DNA of 64,000 bases from Antedon mediterranea (taxonomy: Eukaryota; Echinodermata; Crinoidea; Comatulida; Antedonidae): NCBI RefSeq assembly GCF_964355755.1, contig NC_092678.1:8838922-8902921 (forward strand). The letters run 5' to 3'. The notes beneath the pieces were generated by a model. It was not told the origin of the DNA. It worked only from the letters and a program-made list of their open reading frames with translations, and ran no database searches. The translations under genes and the position numbers were made by a program. Shown piece after piece: positions 37,255-48,886 of the stretch (position 1 is its first letter; the number at the start of each line of letters is the position of its first letter).

Positions 37255-40200
37255 TTTATGTATGTAACTTGAATGAATTAAGCTACATTCGCGTTTCCAT
37301 TTAACGAAATGAAAGATGGCACCGTTTTGTTAAAAAAAGAGTTCAATTGATTTCAGTGAATGTAGCTTTATAAGTAAAATATTTATAATTATTCTACGAA
37401 ATTTAGTTAGTATTACAGTATATATTACCATTGTCAACTCACCGGAGATTCATGAATTCGGTGTGTTTACAATGAAATATCTTGATAATGAAATGACAGG
37501 GTCTACCAGGGTCGTTAACTTCTTAATAGAAGTTGTCAACATTGAATTAGCATCGGTATAATCAGTCAAGAAAAGAAATCAATACTTAACTATAATTCAG
37601 ACATCTAATCCTTTGAGATGAAATAAAATAACATGTATAAATGAATCATGAACAGATTTGGACACTCGATCTTGCCTCTGTAGAAATGTATAATAAATAC
37701 TAATATTGTTATAACAGTAGGCCTAACTTAATTCTATAATAATGATAATTCTCAAACTAAATTCGAGTGTTTTTAACTTTTCTAAAAAGTTGACCTTTGA
37801 TATTAAACATACATGTGTCAAGTTTTCATTGACAATTGTTTGTTGGTTTCAAATTTATCAGTCATACCATCATAAACATCGCGCGGTAACTTACGATGTG
37901 CAACTCTGGTGTCATGCTGACTCTTTATACGGGTTTAGAGAAATAAATAACATAATTTCTATTTTGGAAAAAAAGTAAACAGAGAGAGTCTTTCTATATT
38001 AAATAGTTCAACTTATACAGTCATGCATTCAGACTTATAATTCTCTGACAGAATTAAACTGTGCGTTATCAGATCGACTTAATCAGAGAATGGAAATCAC
38101 AGACCTTGTATTTTACCGAGAGTACCCGATGAATCTAATTGGAAAATAATCTAGCGGGCGGTTCCATGTGCTTTCGCGTGTCTACCTTAATATGCAATAA
38201 GATGAATTTTAAAGTTAATCCTGCTCTGTTTTCCTATACAAATGAACAAAGCATTATGGAACAGAATTAATATGAACAAATGGAAATTGAGTAATCTCCG
38301 TCTTCCATGATTTAGACATATCCAAGCACGCATTCAGATCTGTCAAGATAAAATTTCGATTGCATTATTTTGTCCCTGCAGAGCATGCGCATCTGCAGCT
38401 CATTTGAGAATTAAGAGGTGTAACTCAAGTATACTTAGCCTAACATAAATTGCACTTCAAAGCCGCCACAGACTTTCCACTTTGTCTAGACATCGAGTTT
38501 TCGTTATTTCCGTTTCATAATGATTCGATCTCATTCTATCGTTCATTTATTCAATGTTATTTGTAATCAGCATTTTTTTGTCTGTCGACTGTTCAATGTA
38601 TCTGTTTGAATGCAGTTTACCCTCAGCAGCATGCTGTCATAATTGAAACTAGGTACATCTATTCGAGAATATAAATATTAATCTTAACATTATTTATAAC
38701 TTCTTATTCATTTATTTATTTTTGTCACCACTTCCCTTAAGCGGCCACCTCCCTTAACGGCCGTACTTTTAAAAACCCGTTTGTTCTTCCTATCTAATTA
38801 TCGCATTTGGTACATCCCGTAAACGGCTACGGCCACTTTTTTTTTAAATTAAAATTTGTTTTTTGCATGATAAATTACCTCGCGTAAGCGACCAATTCGT
38901 ATTCATTTTTATGTCAGTTATTGTGCTTTATATATTAGCTTTATTCGAAGCGGTTTTAAAAACATTTTTAGATGAGATGAGAAAACGACACAGATTTTGA
39001 CCGACATTTTCATATGATAAAAGCTTTTAAAAAATGCGCATTAAACGTCAATACGCACTCTTTCTTCCCGATTTCTGTTTTACAACCTTTCTTTAATAAT
39101 ATCATCATATTTAATTATCAACTCGAAATTACGTTATACGAGCACGTCAAAAGTGACAGGCTACGCACGTGTAAGTTAACAAAATGGTGAAAATATGCTA
39201 CATTGTTAAATTAATATACTGTAGATCGTTAGAATGCTCAGGAACACCTATTTTTCATTTCATTTTCTTGAAGTGTATGTATCATATGTATGATTTATTA
39301 TGGAATTAAGAGAACAAAAGTGGATTAAGTCATCATTGATTGCATAGTAAATTTCTTTTTTATAATTTCGACAATCAAACAAATTAGGTTTGACAGTGAA
39401 TCATCTTTTTATATATTGAAAGATGTCATCATAGTAAAAAATTATAATTCATTGCGGTATTTAATAATCTATCTGCACGAAAGTGGTTACTGTCGTAAAT
39501 ACACGGGGGAATCTTTCTACAACTTTTAGTCAGTTGTGTATGGCTCAGTGGTACCGAGATCGAGTCTCACCGTTGGGAAACGAAACTAAATAAGCTTAGA
39601 TACATATAACAGTTTCCTCAACAATGTGTGCTGTTTCCAGGATGGTCGATTGTGTTTTATTTTCTTATCCGTGTAAACTGTCATGTCCCAAGTAATTTGA
39701 ATGTTTTTCTTCTCTGTGACTGCTAATGGCTGATGATCATACCATTTGTCAGTACATTCGATTCCGCCAGTGTACCCGCAATCATCATCGTCACCTTGTC
39801 ATCAGGCTTTCTATACTCTCTCTGGGCGAGCATCTTGAATCCACTGATAATAATTATGTTTTACAGTTTTAGTACAGTCTCCACACAATCTACATAACGG
39901 TGTTTCTGAGCTATACTGTATTTTATCGCATTCGTTCTTCTGTCTTCTTCTTCAATAAAAAAAAAACATTCATAAGCCATCTCCAAGAAACTCCATGTAG
40001 GGATTTCTCTTTCCAGTCCTTGGTTTTCGCCTCTTGCCACCTCTTTTTCATTAATTTTTCATCAACAATTCTCCTTTAAAGCAAATTGCAGCATCCGCTG
40101 TAGTATGTTTACTCTACTCTACAGCTCACTATGTCGGTCGGTTGGTCGGATGGTTGGTCGGTTGGCAAACACTAACTCAAATTTAAGCACGCGATAGCAG

Positions 40201-41590
40201 CCATGTATATGGCCTTGTTTATTGAAGTTAACATTCACAATAATATAGTTTTTAATTTAAATTTATCCGTACAACTGAAAATAGAAATGAAATAAAAGTG
40301 GATTGAGACTACAAAGGGAAACAATTAGACAATTTCTATACAAAATAAATTCTAAACAAAATAGAAAATTAAAATAAGAATAAAACCATATATAATAATA
40401 ATATATAATATAAATAAATAAATAATACATATGCAATTTAATGTTGTAACGTAACGCGATAAGTAGACTGCTGTTCGGGTCACTTTTGATATTCAATCTT
40501 TGGCTCTGTTAGTATTTAATCATTATTATACTTTATTTATTAAAAACACTCTCACATTCGTTGCAAAAAGTCAGATCATACATGTCTCAACAGATTTGTG
40601 TGTATTGCATGCACATACTTATTGGTACAAAGATGATAACCATATTAGGAAGAATCCAATTCAGAGTAGATGAGTATAAAACAAAGTTATATTCTTTGCC
40701 AACTAAAATTCCCCAAACAATTTTAGAATTGGACTTCTATTGCTAACAATCACCGGAAACACTATTGAAAATCTTATATAAAATCGAACTGTTGATCAAC
40801 AACTACAATCTATTGGTATCTGCTTCAAATAACATCGTTAGGTAGCCTATAATTGCGGTAAGGTAGTTTTTCATTTTTATTTAATCTTATATTTTACTGA
40901 TATTAGATCAGTTATTGATTATGCATATCCTGGTTCACTGGCTTAAATAACAACGTGCAGTTAGGTTCATGCTACTGGAGTCCCGGGGCCCGGGCTTTCC
41001 TGTGGACCGATTGCTGGGGATTAGCAGGAGGTACCTCACTAAACTAAAGTCAGAGAGAGACACCGTCTAAATCACGTTATTCCCCACAAATACAACCGCA
41101 GACACAGCAAATCTTTCTCAACACCTTTCACTCGAACTAACAGATCTGGAAATGTCATCGTCAACTTAGGACTATCACATGAATGGTGATTCGATCGGTG
41201 CCTCTTACATGATTGTCCTGCCTGTTTAATTAATCTTTCCACGTTTGTAATTTTTTTGGAGAGATGAGCAATTGTATTTTTTTACATTATTTTGTTATTG
41301 TAAATAAAAAGTCAGAATAATTTTAAAGATCAATTAGTTTGTTGCCTCTTCAATCTTTTGATGTAGGCCTATTATTGAAGAGATGAGCAATTGTATTTCT
41401 CATATTTATTATCGTAGATTGCATTGGACCTACTGATATTTTTTATTTTACTTTGTTGTCGAAAGAAAAAATTTGAATATTGGATATTTTTGTTGTCAAA
41501 CGTTGCTTTGGAGCAATTTACCTTTAAAAGCAGCATATTTTCAATACTGTCTAGTATCATACGAAAATACTGTGATAACATGTATCCCAA
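37254..41590. other. Intergenic; repeat fragments only
   Basis: No coding segment recognised; frames at 37742-37978, 40263-40496 and 40561-40746 have no domain. At about 39040-39180 the sequence repeats part of the 8151-8735 element (gcacgtcaaaagtgacaggc and flanks). A partial tRNA-like stretch (tggctcagtgg then gatcgagtctc) lies at 39541-39570 but is too short for a tRNA. Confidence 0.4.
40128..40225 (+). repeat. GTCGG-core dispersed repeat, (GGTTGGTC) variant
   Basis: ctcactatgtcggtcggttg, then an irregular GGTTGGTCGG array, then the conserved block ending gcagccatgtatatggcctt. Same arrangement as 51688-51775 in the other orientation. Confidence 0.75.
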
Positions 41591-41598
41591 ATGTCTCG

Positions 41599-41606
41599 TA
41601 TAAAAA
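41599..41606 (+). promoter_or_regulatory. Possible TATA box for Kazal gene 3
   Basis: TATAAAAA about 135 bases before the start codon. A good 3' splice-like tract (ttattttactttcag) lies only 8 bases before the ATG, so a 5' untranslated exon further upstream is equally possible. Confidence 0.3.
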
Positions 41607-41733
41607 TAACCTAACCTTACATAATACAAGCATCAAGCATGTGGTACACAACATGCTTATTATGGACTTTTTCTTGATACTGAGCAAATATTAGTGTTAA
41701 AACATTATAATTATTTTACTTTCAGTCCAGAAG

Positions 41734-42981
41734 ATGAAACTACTGGTATACGTGTTAGTGTTTGCGTGTATTTGTACACACGTCCGTGCTCAAATTTGGT
41801 CTAACAGGTGGTTTCGACGTAAGTTTTTCCTTCTTTCATTTTGTGAAAATTGATTATGCTTTAGTTTAAATTTAACTATTTTAATTACAAATAATAATAG
41901 ATAGAAAATAGAATATCATCCAACTTCAAACAGTGTCAATTCAATTTGTATTCAGGTTCAAGTTGGTTTGACAACTCATGGAATACTGGTATGCAACCAC
42001 TCAATTCCTGGTCTACAGTACCAAATGACGGATGGTTTAATAACAATTGGAATGCACAACCAGTTGGATGGTCAGACAGTTGGCGTACTGGTACCATACC
42101 CACGGGTTGGACAGGTACTCGTGATAGCTGGTATCAATGGTATAGTTGGTACAGCTGGAACTCATGGCAAGGTGCACCACGTGGTGGCTTACCTTTTTCA
42201 AGAACGGCCCTTATTCAAGGAACTTCACCGGAAAATTCAATTAATAATGGTCCACGTCGACCAAATATACCCCGTCAAAACAGACCAGAAACTGCACCAA
42301 CGCAAAACAACCCAGAAACTAGGCCTACACTTACCATCCCAACTACTCGCACCAGAAATCAAAGGGGTGAAAGCGGGAGACAAAGGTCATCGTACCGTAA
42401 CAAGCGAAATATTGATAACATTCCTTCGATAGCCAATGTGATCGATAAGTTTGCGCGTGAACCAACTGCTCCTGTTGACGTCTGTCCAAGCACATACACA
42501 CCACTCTGTGGTAACGACAACCATACTTACAGCAATGCATGTGAGTTGATAAAGGCTGCTTCAACTAATGCTTGTCTTGATTTTGCTTATGAAGGTGAAT
42601 GTAACAGTCAGAGTAAGTTATAGTTGAAGTTTTTTAATAATCTAGATGAAGAATGGTTAACTAATAGGTTAAAGGATAAAAAATATCTAATACAAATCAT
42701 TATGCCATTGTTATTATTATTTTCATTTATGTATTATCAACATTTTTGTAGAAGAATTAACATGTTTTGATTGTCAAGAGGAAGACGCCCAACTCGATAT
42801 AATTACCAATATGGTTTCACCAGACATCGAATGGTTGACCTACAGTATGGTAGTCTGTGGAACTGATGGAAACACCTACAGTTCACTTTGTCATCTGTGT
42901 AAAAGCAAATGCTTAAATCATAGCGAAAAACTTCGACCAAAACATAGAGGGCACTGTGGCGCTCCGTTTGTGTTCAACTAA
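41734..42981 (+). CDS. Kazal gene 3: secreted Trp-rich protein with two atypical Kazal domains
   Basis: Three exons inferred, phase 1: 41734-41818, 41956-42612 and 42755-42981, giving 322 residues. Exon 1 is a signal peptide (MKLLVYVLVFACICTHVRA). Exon 2 starts with about 75 residues rich in Trp, Ser, Asn and Gly (WYQWYSWYSWNSW), then a Pro/Asn/Arg linker with a dibasic RNKR, then a Kazal-like domain VCPSTYTPLCGNDNHTYSNAC that lacks C1 and has a shifted C5. Exon 3 carries a second Kazal domain (VCGTDGNTYSSLC) in which 27 residues separate C2 and C3 instead of about 7. The exon 3 acceptor must be the second AG of tagaag, because using the first gives an early stop. An AATAAA lies about 245 bases after the stop. 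The function of the Trp-rich part is unknown. Confidence 0.82.
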
Positions 42982-43225
42982 TCGGCGGCGGCAGCAAGGT
43001 ACACGTTCTATACTTGGTATTAATCATTTTGTTGACATTCGAAAATGAGACTTAATGTGCTTATCATCATTATATAAGATTTATTGAGTAATAATATTAT
43101 CTATTATTAAAAAATAATACAGTTAAAAGGATTGACATACGTAAATCTTTCTTATTTGTGTCATAATATGTACCGTAAAGTTCATTTTTTAAAGATGTAC
43201 CGTATTGTCCACAAAAGCATAAACA

Positions 43226-43231
43226 AATAAA
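43226..43231 (+). terminator. Poly(A) signal candidate for Kazal gene 3
   Basis: AATAAA in aaacaaataaagatt, about 245 bases after the stop. The surrounding 3' flank is repeated near 57960-58100 in gene 5. Confidence 0.5.
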
Positions 43232-43785
43232 GATTAATAAAATCAGACTTTGAATAGATCATTTTGCAGTTTTATTAAAGTTATTCACTTCTGTAGGAAA
43301 AGAATCAACAAAAATAATTAATTCACTTATAAAAAGACAAAAGAAACGGTTAATTTTAACCAAAAATCATTTTGTCTGACAATTTAGGTATGTTTTGCTT
43401 GCTAAAACAAAATTATAAATAAATACTGCAATTGATAAAGTTAAATTGAAAAAAGAAATGTTAAAAGAAAAAACTATTTGAAAAATAACCATTACAAACA
43501 TAAAAATTATTAAAACAAGGATTATTCTAACTGAAACAAAGTTATGTAAACACATGTGTGCCCAATGCAATGTTAAAAATTATGGCTGTAGGAAATTTGC
43601 TCAAGACGACTGTATGGAGACTAAAATGAGCACATGTATCCGGGTTTGAGATGAAGTTGTTTTATTCACAGTCTCATTCAATTCTAAAATATAACATACA
43701 TCAAACTGATCAAATAAAAGAACATAATCATGTCATTACTACATTTCGTTAACATGTTAAACTTGTCTATTCTTATCGAAACTTA

Positions 43786-43865
43786 CTACTTTGCCAGATA
43801 CAGACACTCAGAATAGCCAATACAAGCTGGTTTGCAACAGTAATCACAATGACTTCTTTCATAGC
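43786..43865 (-). other. Candidate terminal exon of a small Cys-rich protein
   Basis: After a splice-acceptor-like tract (gttgttcgtttag) the minus strand reads, in phase 1, YERSHCDYCCKPACIGYSEC then LYLAK and a stop. An AATAAA on the same strand follows about 120 bases later (near 43665). Five Cys in 14 residues, the phase and the position inside the cluster make a secreted-peptide exon plausible. No signal-peptide exon was found upstream, where Helitron-like copy 3 has inserted. It could be a chance frame or a gene remnant. Confidence 0.3.
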
Positions 43866-44187
43866 CTAAACGAACAACATACAGTACTATTTATTATGAC
43901 TCCATAAGTTACTCAAAAAGGTGAAATCACTCAAGCGTGACCAGTAAATTTACAACAGATTAACACATATAAAGTTAAGCAACAATTCTTGCAATCTTAA
44001 TGAAAATACATTCTGATGATTTATGGAAAATACTGTAGTCTGTATCATGATAACACAATCTTAACTCAGTTTTAGCTATGTATAATAACTCATCTGGTTT
44101 GTCCTATTCAAACTCTACAACTACAAGATGATGGCGTCCATCATTACCACGTTGTTTAGACTAACCAAGCAATTATATTTAACACAA
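43866..44187. other. Intergenic, nothing recognised
   Basis: AT-rich spacer before Helitron-like copy 3. Confidence 0.4.
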
Positions 44188-45641
44188 TCTATATATAAAT
44201 TTACGTAAGGGCAAAATTCGGTAAATCGCGCCTTACTTTTAGAATTTTTACTCGATGGTATATAAAGTTGGTTCGTACTTTCGGTACGGATTTTAACCAC
44301 CTGATGTAACCCTGTTTACTAATTAAATTAAGTTAGATAATTAGTTATTGACGATTAAAACGAATTTAGGTTCAACGATTTGCCCCAAATAGGGGTGTTT
44401 TCCGATCGTCGTATACACTGTCTAATGGATGTCCATCTTGAAAAATACCCGCCACAAAAATGCGAGGAGGCTTCGCATTTTCCTATCTCCTCCTACGATA
44501 ATTGTTTTTAATAGCTGAAAATCGGTTGAACAGCTCGAGTACAGTATCATAATGTTGAAGACAGGCCGATTTTCTTTAAAAAATACTATTTTGATAGATT
44601 TAATATACGTTTATGCAAATGTATTGATTTGAATGAATGGAACATTCCAATCTCTGTTCCACAAGTGTCTATTCCCTCAGGCGTCGTAAAGGCAAGTACT
44701 GTATACTTATAACAGAAATTCGATCCATTTTTTTTTTCAATCTGTGCTGCAGAGGTTGGATATAGATTTTTTTTAACGGATAATGAGCTAGCGTTTTCAG
44801 TCGCCGTATATTATGTACAAATCTTTATTATTGCAGTTAAACCACCCATGTGACATCATCACCCTTCCCTCACTGGCATGAGTAGCGTTGTAAAGCCAGT
44901 AGAGGATAGGCCTACGGTGCATCACATGCCCTAAACGCAGAACAACTTTGGTGGGTAGGGTTAGGAACCAACTTAAGTATGAATTGGCTCTAAGAAACAA
45001 TTGAAAACCATTAGGCCTACTAATTAAGTTGAGTTAGATAATTTAATATTTATTGACGATTAAATCGAATTTATGATTTGCCACGAATAGGGGTGGTTTT
45101 CACAAATTGATATACATTATATAAACATATTATAAACGTCGTAGTGATGTATCGTTACATGTACTATACTATTTATTTCAATCGACTAGGACGGTGATAG
45201 TTTCAACAAAATATTACATCGCAATGTTTTACTGTGTTTAGTGGTATATTATTTGTAAAACATGAAAACAATTAATATTTCGTTACTACATGGATAAAGA
45301 ATATATTAAAAAATTGTTCCTCTTTGCACCCATCCTCTTTCCCATCCCTCAACCCTAATGTTACATACAAAACACAAATTAAGTGTTTAAATTTGACTTA
45401 AACAATTGGTCTCATTTTGTGACAAGTTTCTCTTTCGGAAGTAATTCCCAGGGTGCTAATTTTAGTTCAGTACATAAATCACAGTGTCTATTTATTCGTT
45501 CCTGTAAACGACATGTATTATTGCCCTGCAGTACGTACATTTGAAATCGCCAGTTTTTTAACGCTGAAATTATTATGTATTCGAGAACCATCTGTGGGCA
45601 CGACCTAGATGGTACGCTCGCTTCGCTCGCGTACCATCTAG
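44188..45641 (+). mobile_element. Helitron-like non-autonomous element, copy 3
   Basis: TCTATATATAAATTTACG after A; ends with hairpin and ACCATCTAG before T. About 1.45 kb, closely matching copy 2 along its whole length with small indels. No coding. Its terminal hairpin has an inverted loop compared with copies 1, 2 and 4. Confidence 0.82.
45605..45641 (+). other. 3' terminal hairpin of Helitron-like copy 3, loop inverted
   Basis: Same 13-bp stem as copy 2, but the 11-nt loop is TCGCTTCGCTC, the exact reverse complement of the loop in the other copies. Confidence 0.85.
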
Positions 45642-46100
45642 TTACTAATAATTATGATAAACATCATTGAATAATTTCAGATTCATACATTGAGTGAATT
45701 AAACAAACTTATGTCTTTCAACAATGACCAAACATTTATTTCTACTTGCTTTTAACTAATGTTTCTTAGTAATTAACTGCAACACACTCACAGTAGCGTT
45801 TTCGACGCTCATCTGCCTCAAATCCGTTGGCGGCGCCATTTAAAATTAAACTAAATCTTACAATGGCCATTTATTGTGTAAAGTACGGAAGCAAATGATA
45901 TAGATTGTTTAAATTAACTGAATAAATATATATCGATATATTCTACTTGACGCAATGCTCCCGGATATCGCTTCAGGCTCGGCATGCGCAGCAATCAAAG
46001 TCAAATTACACACTAAATGTTATTCTTTCATTTATCTTGTCTGACATGTCAATGTCGAGCTAATGTTCTATCACCGGTCATTCAATAAATTGACGTCAAA

Positions 46101-47210
46101 ATTATCTGTTTTTGTCCCATTTAAAGTGGAGCTCCACCCAGAAAATTACTATTTTTCATACATTTCAACTATTATTTAAAAATATCATCCCTCATACTTC
46201 ATATTTTTTTGAAATTTTGTTTAATGATTACGATTTTCTTGAAAAACACGCCTTTTTGCGTTTTTTTTTTTTGGGGGGGGGGGGATACCTTGTAATTTCC
46301 TATTCTGTTACATGCAAAAGGGGGGTATATTTGAAAAGTCCTTAATAATTAATTTCTTCACTAAAAAAAAAAATTTTAAATGTAATTTTATTTAATTTTT
46401 CCAGATCTTTTTATTTCTGGTATTTTTATCGCGTATACATTGCGCAATTTTGCGTAAATATATACTTTCCCCCGTTCGGGTCCGATTGGGCTTTTTATTT
46501 TGCTAGGGAGTATGATCACGTGACATTTTTCACAATAACACTACTGCAGCTGGCGATGTGTTATTTTATTGTCGCGATGTTATTTTTGACGGGCGAAATA
46601 TATATTAAAACATTCTGAATGTGACCCTATCATGTTTCACATTTTAAAAATTTAAATTATCTGTTTTTGTCCCATTTAAACTGGAGCTCCACCCAGAAAA
46701 TTACTATTTTTCATACATTTCAACTATTATTTAAACATATCATTCCTCATACTTCATATTTTTTTGAAATTTTGTTTAATGATTACGATTTTCTTGAAAA
46801 ACACGCCTTTTTGCGTTTTTTTTTGGGGGGGGGGGGGGGGATACCTTGTAATTTCCTATTCTGTTACATGCAAAAGGGGGGTATATTTGAAAAGTCCTTA
46901 ATAATTAATTTCTTCACTAAAAAAGAAATTTAAAATGTAATTTTAATTAATTTTTCCAGATCTTTTTATTTCTGGTATTTTTATCGCGTATACATTCCGC
47001 AATTTTGCGTAAATATATACTTACCCCCGTTCGGGTCCGATTGGGCTTTTTATTTTGCTAGGGAGTATGATCACGTGACATTTTTCACAATCACACTACT
47101 GCAGCTGCTGGCGATCTGTTATTTTATTGTCGCGATGTTATTTTTGACGGGCGAAATATATATTAAAACATTCTGAATGTGACCCTATCATGTTTCACAT
47201 TTTAATAATG
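46101..47210. repeat. 555-bp tandem duplication
   Basis: Two direct copies (46101-46655 and 46656-47210), nearly identical and each with a poly-G run (46265-46284; about 46827-46841). The matching open frames at 46112-46345 and 46667-46933 are products of the duplication and carry no domain. Confidence 0.9.
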
Positions 47211-48069
47211 TGATTATGAGACTATTACTAAAATGTCAAATTTAACGAGATTTGAGAAAGACGTGGCTATATATTCAATAAAGCTAGGCCTAGTCTTAAT
47301 AGAGTGTTAGGTATGTACCGATGCTGCTTGGCCTGTAGCTAGGCTGATAGCAGTGAAGTTTGTTCTGCTGACACCCAACCTCGGCCTACCCATGGGCCAT
47401 GATAGGGTGCCTCAATAGTTGCTTTTCAGTCAGGCCTAAGCTTCCACATCGCTTTACTAGTCTTGTTCTGTATAGGATTTTGTGCTTCACAATTCTTGTG
47501 AATGTGCGAGAAAACCCAGGAACGATAAATGGGGCGAAACGACCAAGCATTTCCAAACCCATGAATGCATAGGCCTAGGCCTTGACAAAAATTAAAGGCT
47601 AGCTAGGCTGAGCAGACGGCTTAGCTAGGCCTAGGCCTAGCTTAAAGTTATTATGCTGTTTTTGTACAGTGCAAATAATGAGGTTACATGTACATTATAC
47701 TGACATTTTTATCGAAAATATTACTTAGGCCTAAACAAATTGTATTAATTGTGTGTATAAAATTTATTCCCCATTTGTCGACACATAATTTACCAAAGGA
47801 GAGACATTTCACCAATGAGTTCACCGGCGACTAAAACGCGTCAGTCGCTAAGTGTAACGCGTTTCGCGACGTATTGTAAACTAATAACCCCTAAGTTACT
47901 GAAAAAGTGTAATGTATTAAAAAACACTATTTTCTGACCGATTTTTTAGAAATGGGTTTTTGGAAAATATTTCCGTATTTTCCCTGTTTTTTTTTATGTA
48001 ATCACTTTCAATTAAACATACTTAAACATAATATAAGCTGAGAAAGTCTGAGTGTAGCTCCACTTTAAA
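46119..48069. mobile_element. Element with inverted ends enclosing the 555-bp duplication
   Basis: The left end reads catttaaagtggagctccac; the right end (48049-48069) is its reverse complement with one or two changes (gtagctccactttaaatg). About 1.95 kb without coding. The interior after 47210 is rich in taggcctagg words. The target duplication is unclear; TTTAAA occurs at both ends. Confidence 0.55.
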
Positions 48070-48886
48070 TGTTTCGGTTGTGACGTCACTAGCAACAATG
48101 GAATACAAATAAGGACACGCTGTGAATTACTTCATTGTTTTGTCGGTTACGCATTACACAGTGCTGACGTACTAAAACAATTATTGGATCGTAGCACTGG
48201 CAGAACACGCCGCTGAATTTTAACACGTTTTAATTCATTGCGTATTCCACTTAAATACTACTTTAACTCATTAAATCTCACATAACACTCAATTACTTCG
48301 TATTACAATACTGTGAAACATGTTACATTAGTTTATTCAAATATTTTTGTATTTAACATAATAAAGTACATAACATTGTAATTGACAATGTATAAGTAAA
48401 AAATATATAAGAAATGTTATTTTGTATTATTTCCACCTGTATTTACATAAAAAACAAAAGAAACTGTTAATTTTTTTTAAAAGTAACTTGAAGCATTGTA
48501 TAAGCAATACTTTTAAATTTAATAAACATTGTTTATGAAATAGTATTGTTCTATATGATAAACTACTAGTATATACTGTATATGCTTTACTGTTTCCTGG
48601 AAATAGAATATGATATACTACCGTATTATTATTATTATTATTATTAATATCATTATAAAAATAATTTCATTTTTAAAGGTGCGATGAAATCAAGAAAAAA
48701 TAGAAATAATGTAAATTTAACAATTACAAGAACATTTTCAAAAAATTAAAAACAAAAAGACTGGAAACAAATTTGTTAACGGTAATGAAGATAGAATTAT
48801 TCATAAAATATTTCATAGAATACTTTGTGTATCATTGATATTATTAATAAATGTAGATTGGCTCTATTCCACGGCGGTAAAATTAC
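48070..48886. other. Intergenic, AT-rich, nothing recognised
   Basis: Includes a short (ATT)n run at about 48627-48645. No open frame of note. Confidence 0.4.

Noticed and set aside
39541-39590. tRNA-like words (tggctcagtgg, gatcgagtctc)
   Set aside because: The boxes are too close and no acceptor or anticodon stem can be drawn. At most a SINE scrap.
46112-46345. Two similar open frames (also 46667-46933)
   Set aside because: Their similarity comes from the 555-bp DNA duplication. They run through a poly-G tract and have no domain.
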